From contig CAIIXF020000006.1 of NCBI GenBank assembly GCA_903813345.2, positions 2,978,001-3,038,000 on the forward strand: DNA of 60,000 nt, written 5' to 3'. The DNA comes from Owenia fusiformis. Taxonomy: Eukaryota > Annelida > Polychaeta > Sabellida > Oweniidae. Position numbers and translations under genes: made by a program. Positions 36,701 to 51,700 of this stretch are shown piece by piece. The notes under the pieces are model-generated. The model was given only the letters and a program-made list of their open reading frames with translations. It had not been told where the DNA came from and did no database searches. Each line of letters starts with the position of its first letter. Position 1 is the stretch's first letter.

Positions 36701-39700
36701 ACTTCCTTGTAATAGTCCTGCCGAGTTTCAGATTCCAATACTTAAAAGCGTCGAAAAAGTAGTTAATATATCAAAGGGGCTTATAAGTTTAAACCTCTAC
36801 TAAAGTAAACACTGGAATGGTAAGTTTTCATTTGGTTTTCCTGCAGTCTGGTTACTATCATCACAACCCCTTCTCCTTTTAAATGAGACATCAAATACCT
36901 AGTAAAACTCTTTTCTGATAGCCTTTAACTTGTAAACATTTAAATGCTTGAGAAAGTGAATAGCCCACTCTTTTTACTCACCTACTACAGAGATCGATGG
37001 TTGAATCTTAAGGATTTGGCGGTAGGTCATATACAGTTTACCGTAACACAACATATTTATATTTCTCTCATGGTTTCAAGGATATAGATCGAATATCACA
37101 TGAAGATATATCTGATATGTGGATCAAGATATCATATTTTATCAAAAAATTATCAAAACATCGAATATCACTATTAAACTATCGGATATCACTTCTTTAA
37201 AAGTGATATTCGATGGTTTCAAAAGTAATATTTGATGGTTTTAAAAGTGATATTCGATGGTTTCGAATTTTTTAAAATTATTTCGCTGTTGATGATTTCC
37301 CGTGGGATAAACGGACAATCCTATGGTTTTTCAGAAATATCAATTATATCCACTCATGGATAGCAATATCCACTCATGGATATAAATGGTATTTTTTCAA
37401 AACCATAGGATATTCATTTATTATTCCATAGTTAGCATGATATTCATGGATAACATGTCAAAATAAAAACGGTATTTTTGTAATCAGTGGTAAAATATGA
37501 TATTTTTGACAAATTTTCATTTAACCATAGCATACGGAGTTCTAGCCATGACATACATAAGGGTTATGTACTGGGAGGTTTTGGATATGGGGTTTATCCA
37601 GAGGGAGATATGCATATCTACCTGAGGGACCGTAGGGACCGAAGGTAGATTTGCATATCTCACGAGGGATGAACCCAATATCCAAACCGACCGTACATAA
37701 CTGCTTTATCCTATACCGAGTAGAGTTTTCTAACTTTCTTTCAATTTTTTTTATTTTTTCAATTTTTTCACATTTTTCTAATCTTTTTTCAATTTTTTCA
37801 AATTTTTTTCTATTTTTTTTATTTTTTCAATTTTTATTGTTTTCAAATTTTTTTTCGAAGCGGAAAGATATGCCCTGGAGCGGGAGATATGACGGGAGAT
37901 ATGGAGGTTCAGGATATGGAAACCTCAAAATCAGGATACGGGATATATCTTACCATCTTATCTGGTATCTTATCATAGGATAAACCGCCGTATGCTATGA
38001 ATTATGGATTTTTGCTACTTCAGACTCAAAACGAGGCAAATGTCAATATCGCCGGATCGTTTGGAAAATTCGAATTAAATCACTTAATTTCCGACGATTC
38101 TGATGATGACTTTAACTATGGAATAAAAAGTGATATGATTTTAATCCACTCATGGATATTGATATCTGCACTCTCTCGCTACGCTCCTTCGTGCAGATAT
38201 CATATCCATTCGTGGATAAAAATCATATCACTCATAAATCATAGGATATCCTCTATATACTCAATTGTTACTATTTTAGAATATCATGACAAAAAACGGT
38301 ATTTTGGTAACAAGTGGAAAAATGTGATATTTTGGCATTATTTCGGTAAACTATCGAATGCAGCTTGTAAACCCTTATCCCATGGTTCACGAGCTTTTGC
38401 AACTATACAAACAAGGCGCTGTCATTAATAAGTTTGATTTGAATGAGTTTCACCACTCATGGATATCTGCACTCGGTCGTGTATTCGTAAATTCATATCA
38501 TTCGACCCATTCGTAAATAAAAAATCATAGCACCCACAGATCCTCGGAAGTCCTCTACATAAATGGATTAAAAACTTAATGACACTAATACAAAATATCA
38601 CAAGTGCTAAACTGCAGTTCGTGTGATATTGACAAGGGATTCATACTTTCATGAAAGAACGAAATAACTACCTTATCGTCATCCGACTTATTTTCAATAT
38701 ATCATGAAATTACCTTGATACTGATGAGGATGATTTAGCAATTGTATTCTGCGAAAACATTATATCTTATGAAGCCCATTGTTCGTAATAACCACCTGTC
38801 ACCGTATGTTCCCATTAAGTCAATAAATGGCTGAAACAAACATACAACTAAAGGAGCAATAATCGAATCATTTTCATGCGACACGCTTTCTACACTTTAT
38901 AATATCATTAATCTTCGGGGGTATAATCAACTTGAAGTGAAGACGTGGCAAGAGTTAATACCAGTGATTCCCAGTTTCGTAGATGTATCTATTTTCCCTC
39001 TCATCAAAAACACAGTCAATTGCAATTTGATTTGGGCAAACCCAAATCTGTTTTGTTATTCTTGAACAACGGAATAAAATGCCCCGATAGGTGTGGTTCG
39101 TAATGCTGCAATCTGGGTTTTTATCCAAGTTATCAATCTGATATATTTTAACTATTAAACAGGTTTAGCCAAATAGCTGTCTGATTTGGCATAATTGTCA
39201 AAATTTCAAAATGAGACATTTCCTAAATTAGAGACTTGGTTAAGAGGACATATTACATTTAGTAATGGGTATGATATTTTGAATATCGTCAAAATTTATG
39301 ATTATATTTTGAGATGTTTGATTGACAACGCTTTCCGCATTTTGCTATCGCACATTTTACTTCATGAAGTTCAGACGTACTTTATGTGGATTAGTTTGGT
39401 TTGATATTTTACTAGTAGTTCCACCGGACATCTTGACTTGTTCAAGTATTTCATGTCAAGTTCCACAGAAATGCAATTAGGCCTCCTTAATTATATAATA
39501 GTGCAGCAATAGGATCCCTTGTGTTTGAATCTTCATTTGTTTGATGAACCTTGAATATGAAAACGTCAACTTTTTATAATGTCCTACTAGAAATCAAAAA
39601 ATTAAAAGTGTAACGCGTGTCTTCTTAGGCAGAGAATATGGTCAGAATGCACATAGCTTTTTCAAATATGAACCAAATTCATCGAGCGGTTTTCAAGTAA

Positions 39701-42700
39701 TATAATAACCAAAAACGTCACGACGTCACCCTTGAAGAAACGGCGCCAACTTTGACTTAATTTTAAGGCATCATTTTGACAGAAAATAGGGAATTCCTTC
39801 AACTAAAAACAAAACCACCTTTGAAAACGCTATTAATCGTTCTATTGATATTTCATTCTTTCAGAGAGACGGACGGATAGACGAACGACTTTGCTTCTCC
39901 ATTTCCCTTTACGAATTTTGGATAATGACGCTGCAGCAGCAGCTCGGTGCAAAATCCAATTCCAACGACTCTATTTAATTCATTCATAGTGATACTTTGA
40001 AATGTACTTGAGGGTTTTTCGCCTATCGACATAGTACATTTTCAAGAAAGAATCAACTTAGAACCTTTATCTGTGACCCCAGAACTACCAGAATTCCTCA
40101 AGACGATGGAACAATCAAATAGTAATGTCAAGGACCAATTGACTGACCAACATAATAATATAACCAAGGATATAATATCACATTTCAAGTTAAAGCCATA
40201 CAAATATTCCTCCCCTGCTCTATTTGTTATACTTCGCATGACGAAATGCTCTAGGAGAGTCCCTGTGCAATCAACTGGAATATGTTTCTGTTCAATTGTT
40301 GGCACGTGATTACCATTGCTACCTTAGCGTCGCTGAATTTGTCCAACTAGTGGACGAAATACCCTAATAAAGGCTAATGATCAATCCCCGGTGATATGTT
40401 CTCCACATTTTATCATGAACCTCATCAAAACCTTGATTTGATATGTAAATATCTCAATACTCTTGAGATTTCAAAATTGCGTTTCTGAAATGTATTAATG
40501 ACCTTATTTGGAAACTCGTGCACGAAACACTCACGGGACGTCAACTGTCCTCTAATATGAGCAATCTTTCGTTGAATAGATGGATGAAATCTTCCCAGGT
40601 CATCAATAATTAGCCTTACCAGCATAGAACTCTCTTGGCCCACGAGTGCTGTATTGGTAGAAACTGTGGAGCCAGAAAGGTCTGGGAAGATATTCGAGAG
40701 GGACGTTTCCATATTGCAGCGCAGAGGCGAGTCAATGGGCATGAATCAATTTTAGGTAGTAATAAAAGGGTATGTCATCTGTTGCGATTAGTCCGAAACA
40801 TAACATTTTATATATATGGTCAAAGGAGGGGGTCAAAGACTCTCTCATTTATAATTCTAAGTCCTTTATAGAAGCGTGACCTGTCACGTGGGTGATATGG
40901 GAACACATGGGTACACATTAAGGATTTGATCCAATACTACGGAACATCAATGGCCCCCTATATGCAAAATGTTCTGTTTGATCAGTGGATTTAATAATTG
41001 CATAATGCATGATTTCTCCCGTGGTTTCTACTTAGTAACTACATGGTTTCATTATTGCACTGTCACTAAGTCAAATGGATTGGGATAGATTAATCTCAAT
41101 AGATTTTGAGATCTACATTCGGTTTGTGGTTTACCACGACGCCCGGAATATGTATTGCCCTATATGTCCATGTTAATATGTCCATGTTAATATGTATTGC
41201 CCTATATGTCCATGTTACTATGTAGTGCCCTATATGTCCATGTTAATATGTATTGCCCTGTATGTCCATGTTAGTATATATTGCCCTATATGTCTATGTT
41301 AATATGTATTGCCCTATATGTCCATGTTACTATGTATTGCCCTATATGTCCATGTTAATATGTATTGCCCTATATGTCCATGTTAATATGTATTGCCCTA
41401 TATGTTCATGTTAATATGTATTGCCCTATATGTCCATGTTAATATGGATTGCCCTATATGTCCATGTTAATATGCATTGCCCTATATGTCCATGTTAATA
41501 TGCATTGCGCTATAATATGTCCATGTTAATATGTATTGCCCTATATGTCCATGTTAATATGTATTGCCCTATATGTCCATGTTAATATGCATTGCCCTAT
41601 AATATGTCCATGTTAATATGTATTGCCCTATATGTCCATGTTAATATGTATTGCCCTATATGTCCATGTTAATATGCATTGCCCTATAATATGTCTATGT
41701 TAATATGTATTGCCCTATATGTCCATGTTAATATGTATTGCCCTATATGTCCATGTTAATATGTATTGCCCTATATGTTCATGTTAATATGTATTGCCCT
41801 ATATGTCCATGTTAATATGGATTGCCCTATATGTCCATGTTAATATGCATTGCCCTATATGTCCATGTTAATATGCATTGCCCTATAATATGTCCATGTT
41901 AATATGTATTGCCCTTTATGTCCATGTTAATATGTATTGCCCTTTATGTCAATGTTAATATGCATTGCGCTATAATATGTCCATGTTAATATGTATTGCC
42001 TTATATGGCCATGTTAATATGTATTGCCCTATATGTCCATGTTAATATGTATTGCCCTATATGTTCATGTTAATATGTATTGCCCTATATGTCCATGTTA
42101 ATATGTATTGCCCTATATGTTCATGTTAATATGTATTGCCCTATATATCCATGTTAATATGTATTGCCCTATATGTTCATGTTAATATGTATTGCCCTAT
42201 ATGTCCATGTTAATATGGATTGCCCTATATGTCCATGTTAATATGCATTGCCCTATATGTCCATGTTAATATGCATTGCCCTATAATATGTCCATGTTAA
42301 TATGTATTGCCCTTTATGTCCATGTTAATATGTATTGCCCTATATGTCCATGTTAATATGTATTGCCCTATATGTCCATGTTAATATATATTGCTCTATA
42401 TGTCCATGTTAATACTCATCTCTCAACAGTTTTGTAATTTTAAGGTCAATGAAAATATCATTGTTGTGTACAAAATGGCAGTGGTCAACTGTTCAACTGA
42501 ATCCGTATATTTATTTGAAATTATGAGAGGGCTCAAGGCCTTCAAGACTTAACGTTCGGTGACGCAACGATTATATACAAATATGATCTTTCAATTGCTT
42601 TATTGATTTGCTAATTGATCATACTGAATTGGTGTGATCTTTAAATTACGAAATAAATTTAAATAAAAATAATCAACTAATCATCACATCAATATAAAAT

Positions 42701-45700
42701 TATCCAAGAATAGTTACCCGTTCGGGTTTTTATTGTTCTTCATTACAATCTGACAATCAAAATATGGAATTGATAAGATAATTTCCATGATGCGCTCTTC
42801 AAAACTACCATTAGTATAAAATATAAAATGTTATCTAGCGTGGAACAACCGAATCATTCGGTCGAATTGTTTTTATTTCCTCATCTTAAACGACAGAAGT
42901 ACTTTTTGTTACAAACTTACAATGTGAATTCCTTTCATAAATAACGATTTCACCCTTTCTCGTGCAACGAAACAATTAAACCTTACATTTATGTTACCTT
43001 ACGTTCCCAATCAAACATAAATCCTTTTAATTTTCGAAATCATGTTGTTGTACAATGTTATTTATCATTGGTAATAAAACCAAGAAGTCATGGCTGTTCA
43101 AAGGAGTCATTTTTCTTGATCGTTCTTGATCGATAAAGCAAACATGGTATAATCTGGTATTAAGTACAATAGCGTGGTAAATCACTGAAGGCATCTTCGT
43201 CTTCAATCAGAGTATGATATCGATGCGATCTCAGATCCATCATTAAAGTTACGTTTTTCCTTTAAAAAATATTTCCTAATTTTAGTTTCATCATTTTACG
43301 ACGTTTTACAAGGATCTTGGCATGAAGTATAGAAGTCAGAGCTCTCTACAAAATGGTACAATTGATGGCATAGTTTGGTTGTCTTTTTGTCTACCAGATG
43401 CTTGGGTCAATTTACGTTTAGATCTCTTAATTGTTTGATAAAAATGTACATGACATATTAATATCGTCTTGTACTTGAACTAAAACGAACATTTGTGCAC
43501 TGTGGGCTCCATATCCTCTCTAAGTGAAGAGAACAGATACACAAACGTTACCTCAAAAGGGACTCGTATTAATCAAAATGGGACATTCACTTTAATTTTT
43601 ATTTTAGTTCACTACGTAGGGTTCGATTAACTTAATCCAATTTTGATAAGTTTCCTGAAAAGGGGCTAATGACAAATAAATTGACTTGAACACGCCGACT
43701 GAAGATTATTTACCAACCAACCCGTTCATTCCACCAAATTAGATTCCCTTCAAAATACGAGCTGGGGAGAATTCATTTTCAGTTAATTGTGTTCCCTTTA
43801 ACATGGAATGAGCTAGAGTTTCTGATAGGTGCGGTTATGAGTTCGCTTTATTTCCACTAAATATATCATTGGACGTTAAAGCAATTTGTCATGTTCTTGG
43901 TCTAATAGTATACTATTAATAATAGTATTTTTCCCGCAAAACTATATATCACTATTTCTGAGATATAGTATTTATATGTTTACTCAAGCGACGTCACAAT
44001 ACAGCTGCTAGGACAGTTGAAGACCTTTTTTTAATTATTTATTTCTATTTTAATTAATCTGTTTACTTCACATACGGATCTCAGAGCCATTTATATATTT
44101 TTTACAAAAATCGGAGTGTTCAATGACCGATATAATTACGAGTTCCAGAGAGCTGGCAAAAATCGAGTTGAAGGACTGAAGAGACTTTAACTCGATAGAG
44201 TTCCATAGTGTTGTAAATCATAGAATATCCTTCAAACAAGATTATATTTCCCAAGTTATGGGTTTAGTGCGAAAAAGATCATTGGAACTGACTGTTTCAT
44301 GTCCAGAGATACCATCGACTTATATTTATCACCTTAGCAAAGGAGTCCTTCTATCCCATAATGCATTGCAGATAGTGTGCAATTATGGTGTGCAATTATA
44401 TCTCGTGCAAATGATACTGGAGTGATATAGATTTAATTACATATACGGGTAATCTACATAAAGGAGTTAGTTTGGTGTTTCAAATTAAATCGTACAAGTG
44501 TCTTCTAAATTATTGAATACATTAGGTAGATAAGACAAGATATTCGTTTGAAGTCAAAATGGGCACGCAAAGTGATAATAACACAACAGAACTCTTGATT
44601 TCAAATCAATCACCAGTGATTCTATCAAAATTCTATCAAATCATAAAATAGGTTTTGCAATTTTAAAGCTAAGATGTTCTTTCCTTCGGAGCTTAATTAA
44701 CACAATGATTGCCATGATTGATGAGTCAAAACTGAAATGATATTTTCCTATGGGCAACATCTGTCATCTGTTAAAACAGTAAGGTTATATATTGTTATGG
44801 AGCTGATCATTTGACGTATTCAGTATGCATTTTGAGGCTAATACAAAATCTAGATTAATGATTCATTTCTCCATTAGCTGTCAATGAAGGTTCAACAGAC
44901 CATAACACTTCCCCCTCAATTAAAATACACCGAATTCCATTGGTTAAGAAAAACACTTGAGTAACTGGGGAACTCTGGGACATGACCCCGTCAATGGATT
45001 TATGCTCGACTTGTCCATTATCTGTCGGACCGATCATTGTGGGCGATGGCTCAATATAAAACTTCGATATTTCGGATGTTAAAAAAATCAGTGTCTAATT
45101 ATCCACATCGGTAATATAACAAGAAATAAATGACTTGTCAGGTGATATATTTTAAGAAACATTAAGTTGTCTTATTTTAAGACAATGAACGCCCCCAAGG
45201 CATTGGAACCAAGTCACTACTGGCATGACACCACTGACACTTAAACGATGACAACACACTGACATTCAAACAAAGACACCTCTGATACTTAAACCATAAC
45301 ACGACTGACACTTTAAAAACCATGACACCACTGACACTTAAACCATGACAACACACTGGCATTAAAAAAGACACGACTGACACTTAAACCATGACAACAC
45401 ATTGGCATGAAACAAAAAACCACTGACACTTAAGCCATGACAAGAATGACACTTAAATCATGGCACTACTGACACTTAAACCATCACATGACTGACATTT
45501 AAACCATGACAAGACTGACACATAACATGACACGACTGACACTTAAACCATTACATTACGGACACTTAAACAATGACACCACTGACACTTTAAGCATGAC
45601 ACCACTTACACTTAAACCATGACAACACACTGGCATTAAAAAAGACACGACTGAAACATAGACCATGACACGACGGACACTTAAACCATGACAACACACT

Positions 45701-48700
45701 GACATTAAAACAAAAAACACTGTCACTTAAACCATGGCACTACTGACACTTAAACCATGACATGACTGACATTTAAACCATGACACGACTAACACATAAA
45801 ACATGATACGGCTGACACTTAAACCATTACATTACTGACACTTAAACAATGACACCACGGACACTTTAAGCATGACATCACTTACACTTAAACGATGACA
45901 ACACACTGACATTAAAACAAAGACACCTCTGATACTTAAACCACAACACGACTGACACTTTAAAAACCATGACACCACTGACACTTTAACCATGAAACCA
46001 CTGACAAGGAAAGAAGGATATCGGGTATAAAAAGGAGACACAGTCAAAATAACTGAGTATGTAAAATGGAGTTCCTAACAACACGAGCGTGGTTTTATCT
46101 ATTTTATAATACATTTCAAAATATTGCTCGCCATCGTACTCAATGCATAAAAATTAAGAATAAGTAACAAGAAAAGAAAAAAAAGAAAACAGAAAAATGA
46201 ATGTACGCATCAAGGTTTAAACCTACAACCACGAAATATCATCATAAGAAACCATGGCCTTCTATTAATTAAACGTTGAAAAAACAAAAATATGAAATGA
46301 GTATCAGAATGACAAAACAAAATAGGCACCTTGGAATTAACATTTCAGGCCATGGGCGTACTAGATTAATAATTTTAATTTGCAAACATACACAGTAGTT
46401 CAATGGGAATTTAGATTCCAAGCCTTTTGTGGGGGACATATATATACTTATCTGACTCACACAAAATCATGAAACTTATGACCTTAAAAGAGTATCCGAT
46501 TGCCTTGCTCCATCACTCATTATTCCCTAAATATGACCTTGGTTGAATTGATTCTTCGTGAGAAAATATTAGTTTTTACGGCGTTTGAATGCAATGAATT
46601 AACATCCGACGTTAGAGTTAAACATTAATGAATGTTTATGAACGAAACCCGACTATAACACAACAATTCATTTAAACATCATGGACACAATTATTCTGAG
46701 AATCACCAGACACGCTCAACTCCACTTTTCACTGAATCAGAACCAACTGGCATTTAACTTTACCAAGCAAAAGATTATAGGCCAAAATGCGATAGATTCA
46801 ACCAACCCGATTCAATGGAATGATGGTATGTGATTTTTAAGAAGGGATAAGTGATACCTTCTTTTAGTTTTTTTGCAAGAATAGTATCGTGTTTGTTTAT
46901 TCATTCAACTTACATAATTTAGTGTTACTTGTAGAGTGTATTTGGCAAGCTCTCTACAATATCACGAGAAAGAAAACATCCTGAGTAGAATTAATCTGGC
47001 GAACATATTTTTAATCATACGCATCTAGTTCAACAGTTCCGACAGTTTCATTATATTAGTATATTCCAATGTCTTAACTTGAACTCTCGTGGATTGCTCG
47101 TCGATTGTTATGTAAATTAGTGATGGGATGTTACATTCTGTGTATGGTATTAAAACACAGATGAGAACCACATTCAATGATTAACGAACGCTTGCAAAGC
47201 ATGTAAGTTTTCAAGAATTGGATTACAAAGCCACAAATGTCTCTAAGTTGATCATCAGAAGTCTTATTGTTATTTCAAGCGGTTTCGATGTTACGAATCA
47301 AACTGCGTAAATAGTAATCATCATCTTAACGTAACATTAAAGAGTTCATTGAAACCGTAAGTGGAGTAGCTGCAGGTTCATCTTGTTCTAAAAACAATTT
47401 GATGATTGAAGCAAACCACACGAGATAGTGGCGAACTGAAAGAGCTTTCATTTTTATACTAAGTTGGTAAAATGTAATTACATTTCATTTGTAATTAAAT
47501 TAATAGATATATAGCTTCTTTATTTTTGCATCGTTTTATACATCCACACATTTTATAAAGATTACAACAAACTATTATTCCCAAATGGTTTAAAACGTCG
47601 ATAATTTCACGTGTCGTTCTTTTAAGCTACTGTAATATTGCAAGGGCAGTTTCAGTTTTTGTTATATCTACCCTCTTCAATAAGAAATATCACGGAAACA
47701 ATTTATCTCCCGGGGATAACATGGGTTTGTAATCTTAATAACGAGTTTACTAATGCCTCGTCCATACATGCCATAGATAAAGATGCTCTTCTAGTACAAG
47801 TTTAATCTTATGTTGTAAGTTTCTTCTCAAATGCATCTTACCAGACACTTTTAGCTTTCCTTATAAGCATTTCTGTTTCATATCAAAACGTGGCCTTACT
47901 AAGGTCAGCGAGATAAAATAAAATGTGTTTTTATGCTTCAAGCTCTTCTGAACCCCTCTAAATATGGGGAGGGGGTCGAGAGACTTGCAAGGAAGCAATC
48001 ATTATAAAAACTGTCCCTTCATAATTCACATTTACACACGATATCCTGATATCCCCCCTGCATATAACCATGAGCTTTCAGAAGGTGTGTCGACAACAAA
48101 CGAGCCTCGTTACAATACTTTATGATAATATTAAACCTCAAAATGCACGGAACGCAGAAAACGATATGCCACGGAATGATATGATACAACGGGATATGAT
48201 ATGAAATCTATACGACAGAAAAGCAAATACATGATATAACACATTGTAAATATCATTTTACCACAAAACATATATTTTCAAAAAGTTCTAATCGGGTCAT
48301 TAGACTTGTCCCAATAACAGAATCATACATCAAATCAAGCCATTGTAGTAAAAGAGCAGACCCTCTTTGATAGACGGCCAGACAACCAGTCTGGCCAGTC
48401 TGATTTGCAACAATTGCAAAGAGAACAATACTTCATGTAGCTCGAATTAAAGTTACACAACATTGCTTTTGAGATGGTCATCAATACTCTGAGGTTCAGA
48501 TCTTACATTGGCTAGTTGAGGCTGAAGCTCTTTTGAAGAAGCAAAATTAATCTATTGGGAAGGGTATATTACCGAATGAGTTATTTTACACACTTGCGCA
48601 TAGTTTGTCACTTCTGAGAAGGAATTGGGACATTCTGAACAAGCCCTTGTTTGTTTTGTTTTAGTTGTCTTTATTTAACAAATGCAGAGACAATTTTACA

Positions 48701-51700
48701 AAAAGTATGCTGCCAAGCGCCAATGGCATTACTGGCTAGCATAAGTGAACAAGCCCTTGTGACCCCCCCCCCCCTCCCCCTTCCCCTTGCTACACACTTC
48801 CCCACGTGGTGTGTTGGGGAAGTTGATAAGGGAGGGTTCCATATTCTTGAAGAAAGATTATTTGAGATGCGATCTAAAGTTACATCAATCAATACACATA
48901 CTGTACTCTTAGCTTCTCCTATGACAATTCTCTAATAACACGGTACGATTATGTCAACGAGAACTTTGGTTATAAAATTGAACCATAACACATTCTCAAA
49001 CGAGAGAATAAAGTAGATAATGAAAACAAATGGGGAGTTAAAGTAAAGCATTATTCATATTATGTTTAGCAATTCTAAGGAAATATGTGCACTTCACTTA
49101 TAAAGCATCGAAATAGTCGAGAACAACCTAACCTAACTGGCGAGTGGCGAGTGGCGAGTGGCGACTTCATGCATGTATATACCCTGAGCTATTGGCTAGT
49201 ACACTACAATACACTCGAACTAGAATAGATCATTTTGAAGTGAAAGCATCGCAGTCATACAGATTTGTGAACATGCATATGGTTTTCGAAATAACAGGAT
49301 CTGATTGGCTAGTCGTGTTCAGCTATTTATCGGTAACATAAGAGGATTGAATCGATTGTCTTTTTACAAAGAATGCTCCATAGTCCATATATCGTAACAC
49401 TCATTAATCAAAAGTCGACGCTGAAAATACAGTTGAATGAACATCAATTTATAATGTCAGTGGTGTTGTTCACAATGAGCAATATACACTCTCTTCCAAA
49501 TGTTTAGCAAAGTAGCGATGCCCGATCATGTTTTATTACGCTGCCCATTAGGGCGCTGATTTTGTCAAACTTCTAAAGGGGGGGGGGTTGGAAAGGGTGT
49601 AGGGACTCAGAATGCCACACATGAACCATCCTTGGTATAAGGGTATTTTCTGAATTGAGTAATGAACGATGAAGTCCTTTGAATGAAGGATGACCATGTT
49701 TACCACAACCAAAACTCATCACAAAACATAATATTTCTAAAAGGAAACAATGACACAATCTCAATACAGCGTAGCATAACAAACACAATGGATACAATAT
49801 ATCATACAATACATCTGAATACAATACATCACAACTTAATAGTTGTATGTATTTCATTTCTTTCTTTGGCAAAATGGTAAAAAACGACGCACAATGGTGA
49901 AGGTTGTCTCAACCCAACATAAACACAATTAATACAATAATCTAATGACACAATCCAGTACGCTGCAACATTCCCTATCATAACAGACTCAGCCTGGCAT
50001 TTTCCTGCACGGCTGTCACCCATAGCTCTTGTTTATTCAAGATAGCAATAAAGGTTAGTTAGTGTATAACTCATAAATGTCATTACAAAATTAATATGAT
50101 CCAACAGCAGTTAACATTAAAGGAAGTCCTTGTTGTCATTTTGATTTGCCGCAATTTATGAGTAAAACGTTAGATTCACTGAACACAAACAACTTCAACA
50201 CATCTCCTGGGTGCATTAAAGCTGGGAAATAAATCATAGAAGTTCACTTGATTAATTCTATATATATCCATAGTAAAGATAGTTGGCTCTTACTTCCCTT
50301 CCCGCAGGTGTATGTCTAGATTCACAGTAGACGCCATTTTCTAATCTGGACATGCATCATTGAAAACAATGGTTCTACTATTCCTTTCACCATTAGTCCT
50401 GCATCCATCCCATATGTCCTCTCTCTTGCCTCACACACAGGCACAATACGAGGGACGGAGATGTTTGGAGGGTAAGAGATTTGATGCAAGAATATCATCA
50501 AGATAGCGAAAAAGAATGGGTACTTTCGGTATTGCTAATTATGGGTTTTAAAACGTCACCAAAGCGTGATAGTCACAATGACATTAAACATTGTTAATCT
50601 ATCGAAGAAAAGATATCAAAGTGGGCAACATGGATTATCTTTCGCAACCCACTCATTTACGCTCAATTTACCAAAATTCGAATACGTGAATCTAATAACT
50701 TTGATTTTCACTCCGAAAATGGGATGACAACCATAACCATTGGTTATATTGAAGAAAAAATGATTAAAATGTATTACAAAAGTAACATTTCGAAAACCAC
50801 TTGCAATACCGGAAGTCCTATTTTGATAATGACAATCAAATATAATTAATTTAGGTCCAAACAAGTTTAAGTTGGTCCAACTTTATAACTTCACAACTGA
50901 TAACCACTTGGAAGTCGAAGATGGGTCCAAAACAGCCATTCTTTTCTCCGGAGTCCTTGGACTAAAAATGTGTCGTAATAACGAATGTAACAATTACAAG
51001 TTCCTTGTTTACTACCTACTCTCTCTGAAACAATCTGGCATCATGACTATGTACACATTAATTAGAAACGACTTTCAATTACGTGAAATCATCCATCAGT
51101 AGTGTTCTTACAGGTATAAAATTAAGATCACACGGAATTAGAAAGTCACGATGTATATTACTCAATAATGCATAGGTATTGTCTCTGTGTTGGTCCAATC
51201 TACACAAATCTTGACGTTTGACTAGATGAAATCTAAATAAATCTCACAGACGAACGTTGATTTTAGATTTAATCTTTAATCTTTCTGATCCAGGAAAATA
51301 TCCTGACATTCAGAAGTCACCATTGTGATTTATGTCACGTTCGCTTTAATGCTGCACTTTATCGTTCATATGTCTATGATATCGGCCCCAATGTAATGAA
51401 ATAAACTCAGGAAACGTATAAACGCAAGGAAAACGTCATGAGATTATAGAACATTGTGTTATAAGACAAAATCAGTCAAAATCGATGCTATAATTCCATA
51501 GCAGTTCACACAAACAAAGAAGGATAATCTGGACTGAATTAGCAGACGATTCCAAGTATTGTTATTTTGATTAGATGACTCTCGGGAGTTCATTCAATTC
51601 ATTACCACAATGAAAGAAAAGTGAAAGCCGACAAATACGTAAAATATTTTTACTCTGTATAGTAGACAGAGGGAATTTTCTGATAACTAATATTGGTCAG

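Noticed and set aside
41148-42414. CRISPR-like array
   Set aside because: Units abut with no unique spacers and the genome is eukaryotic; it is a satellite.
44855-45037. 60-codon minus-strand frame upstream of the 22-bp array
   Set aside because: No family or splice signals; not supported as a gene.
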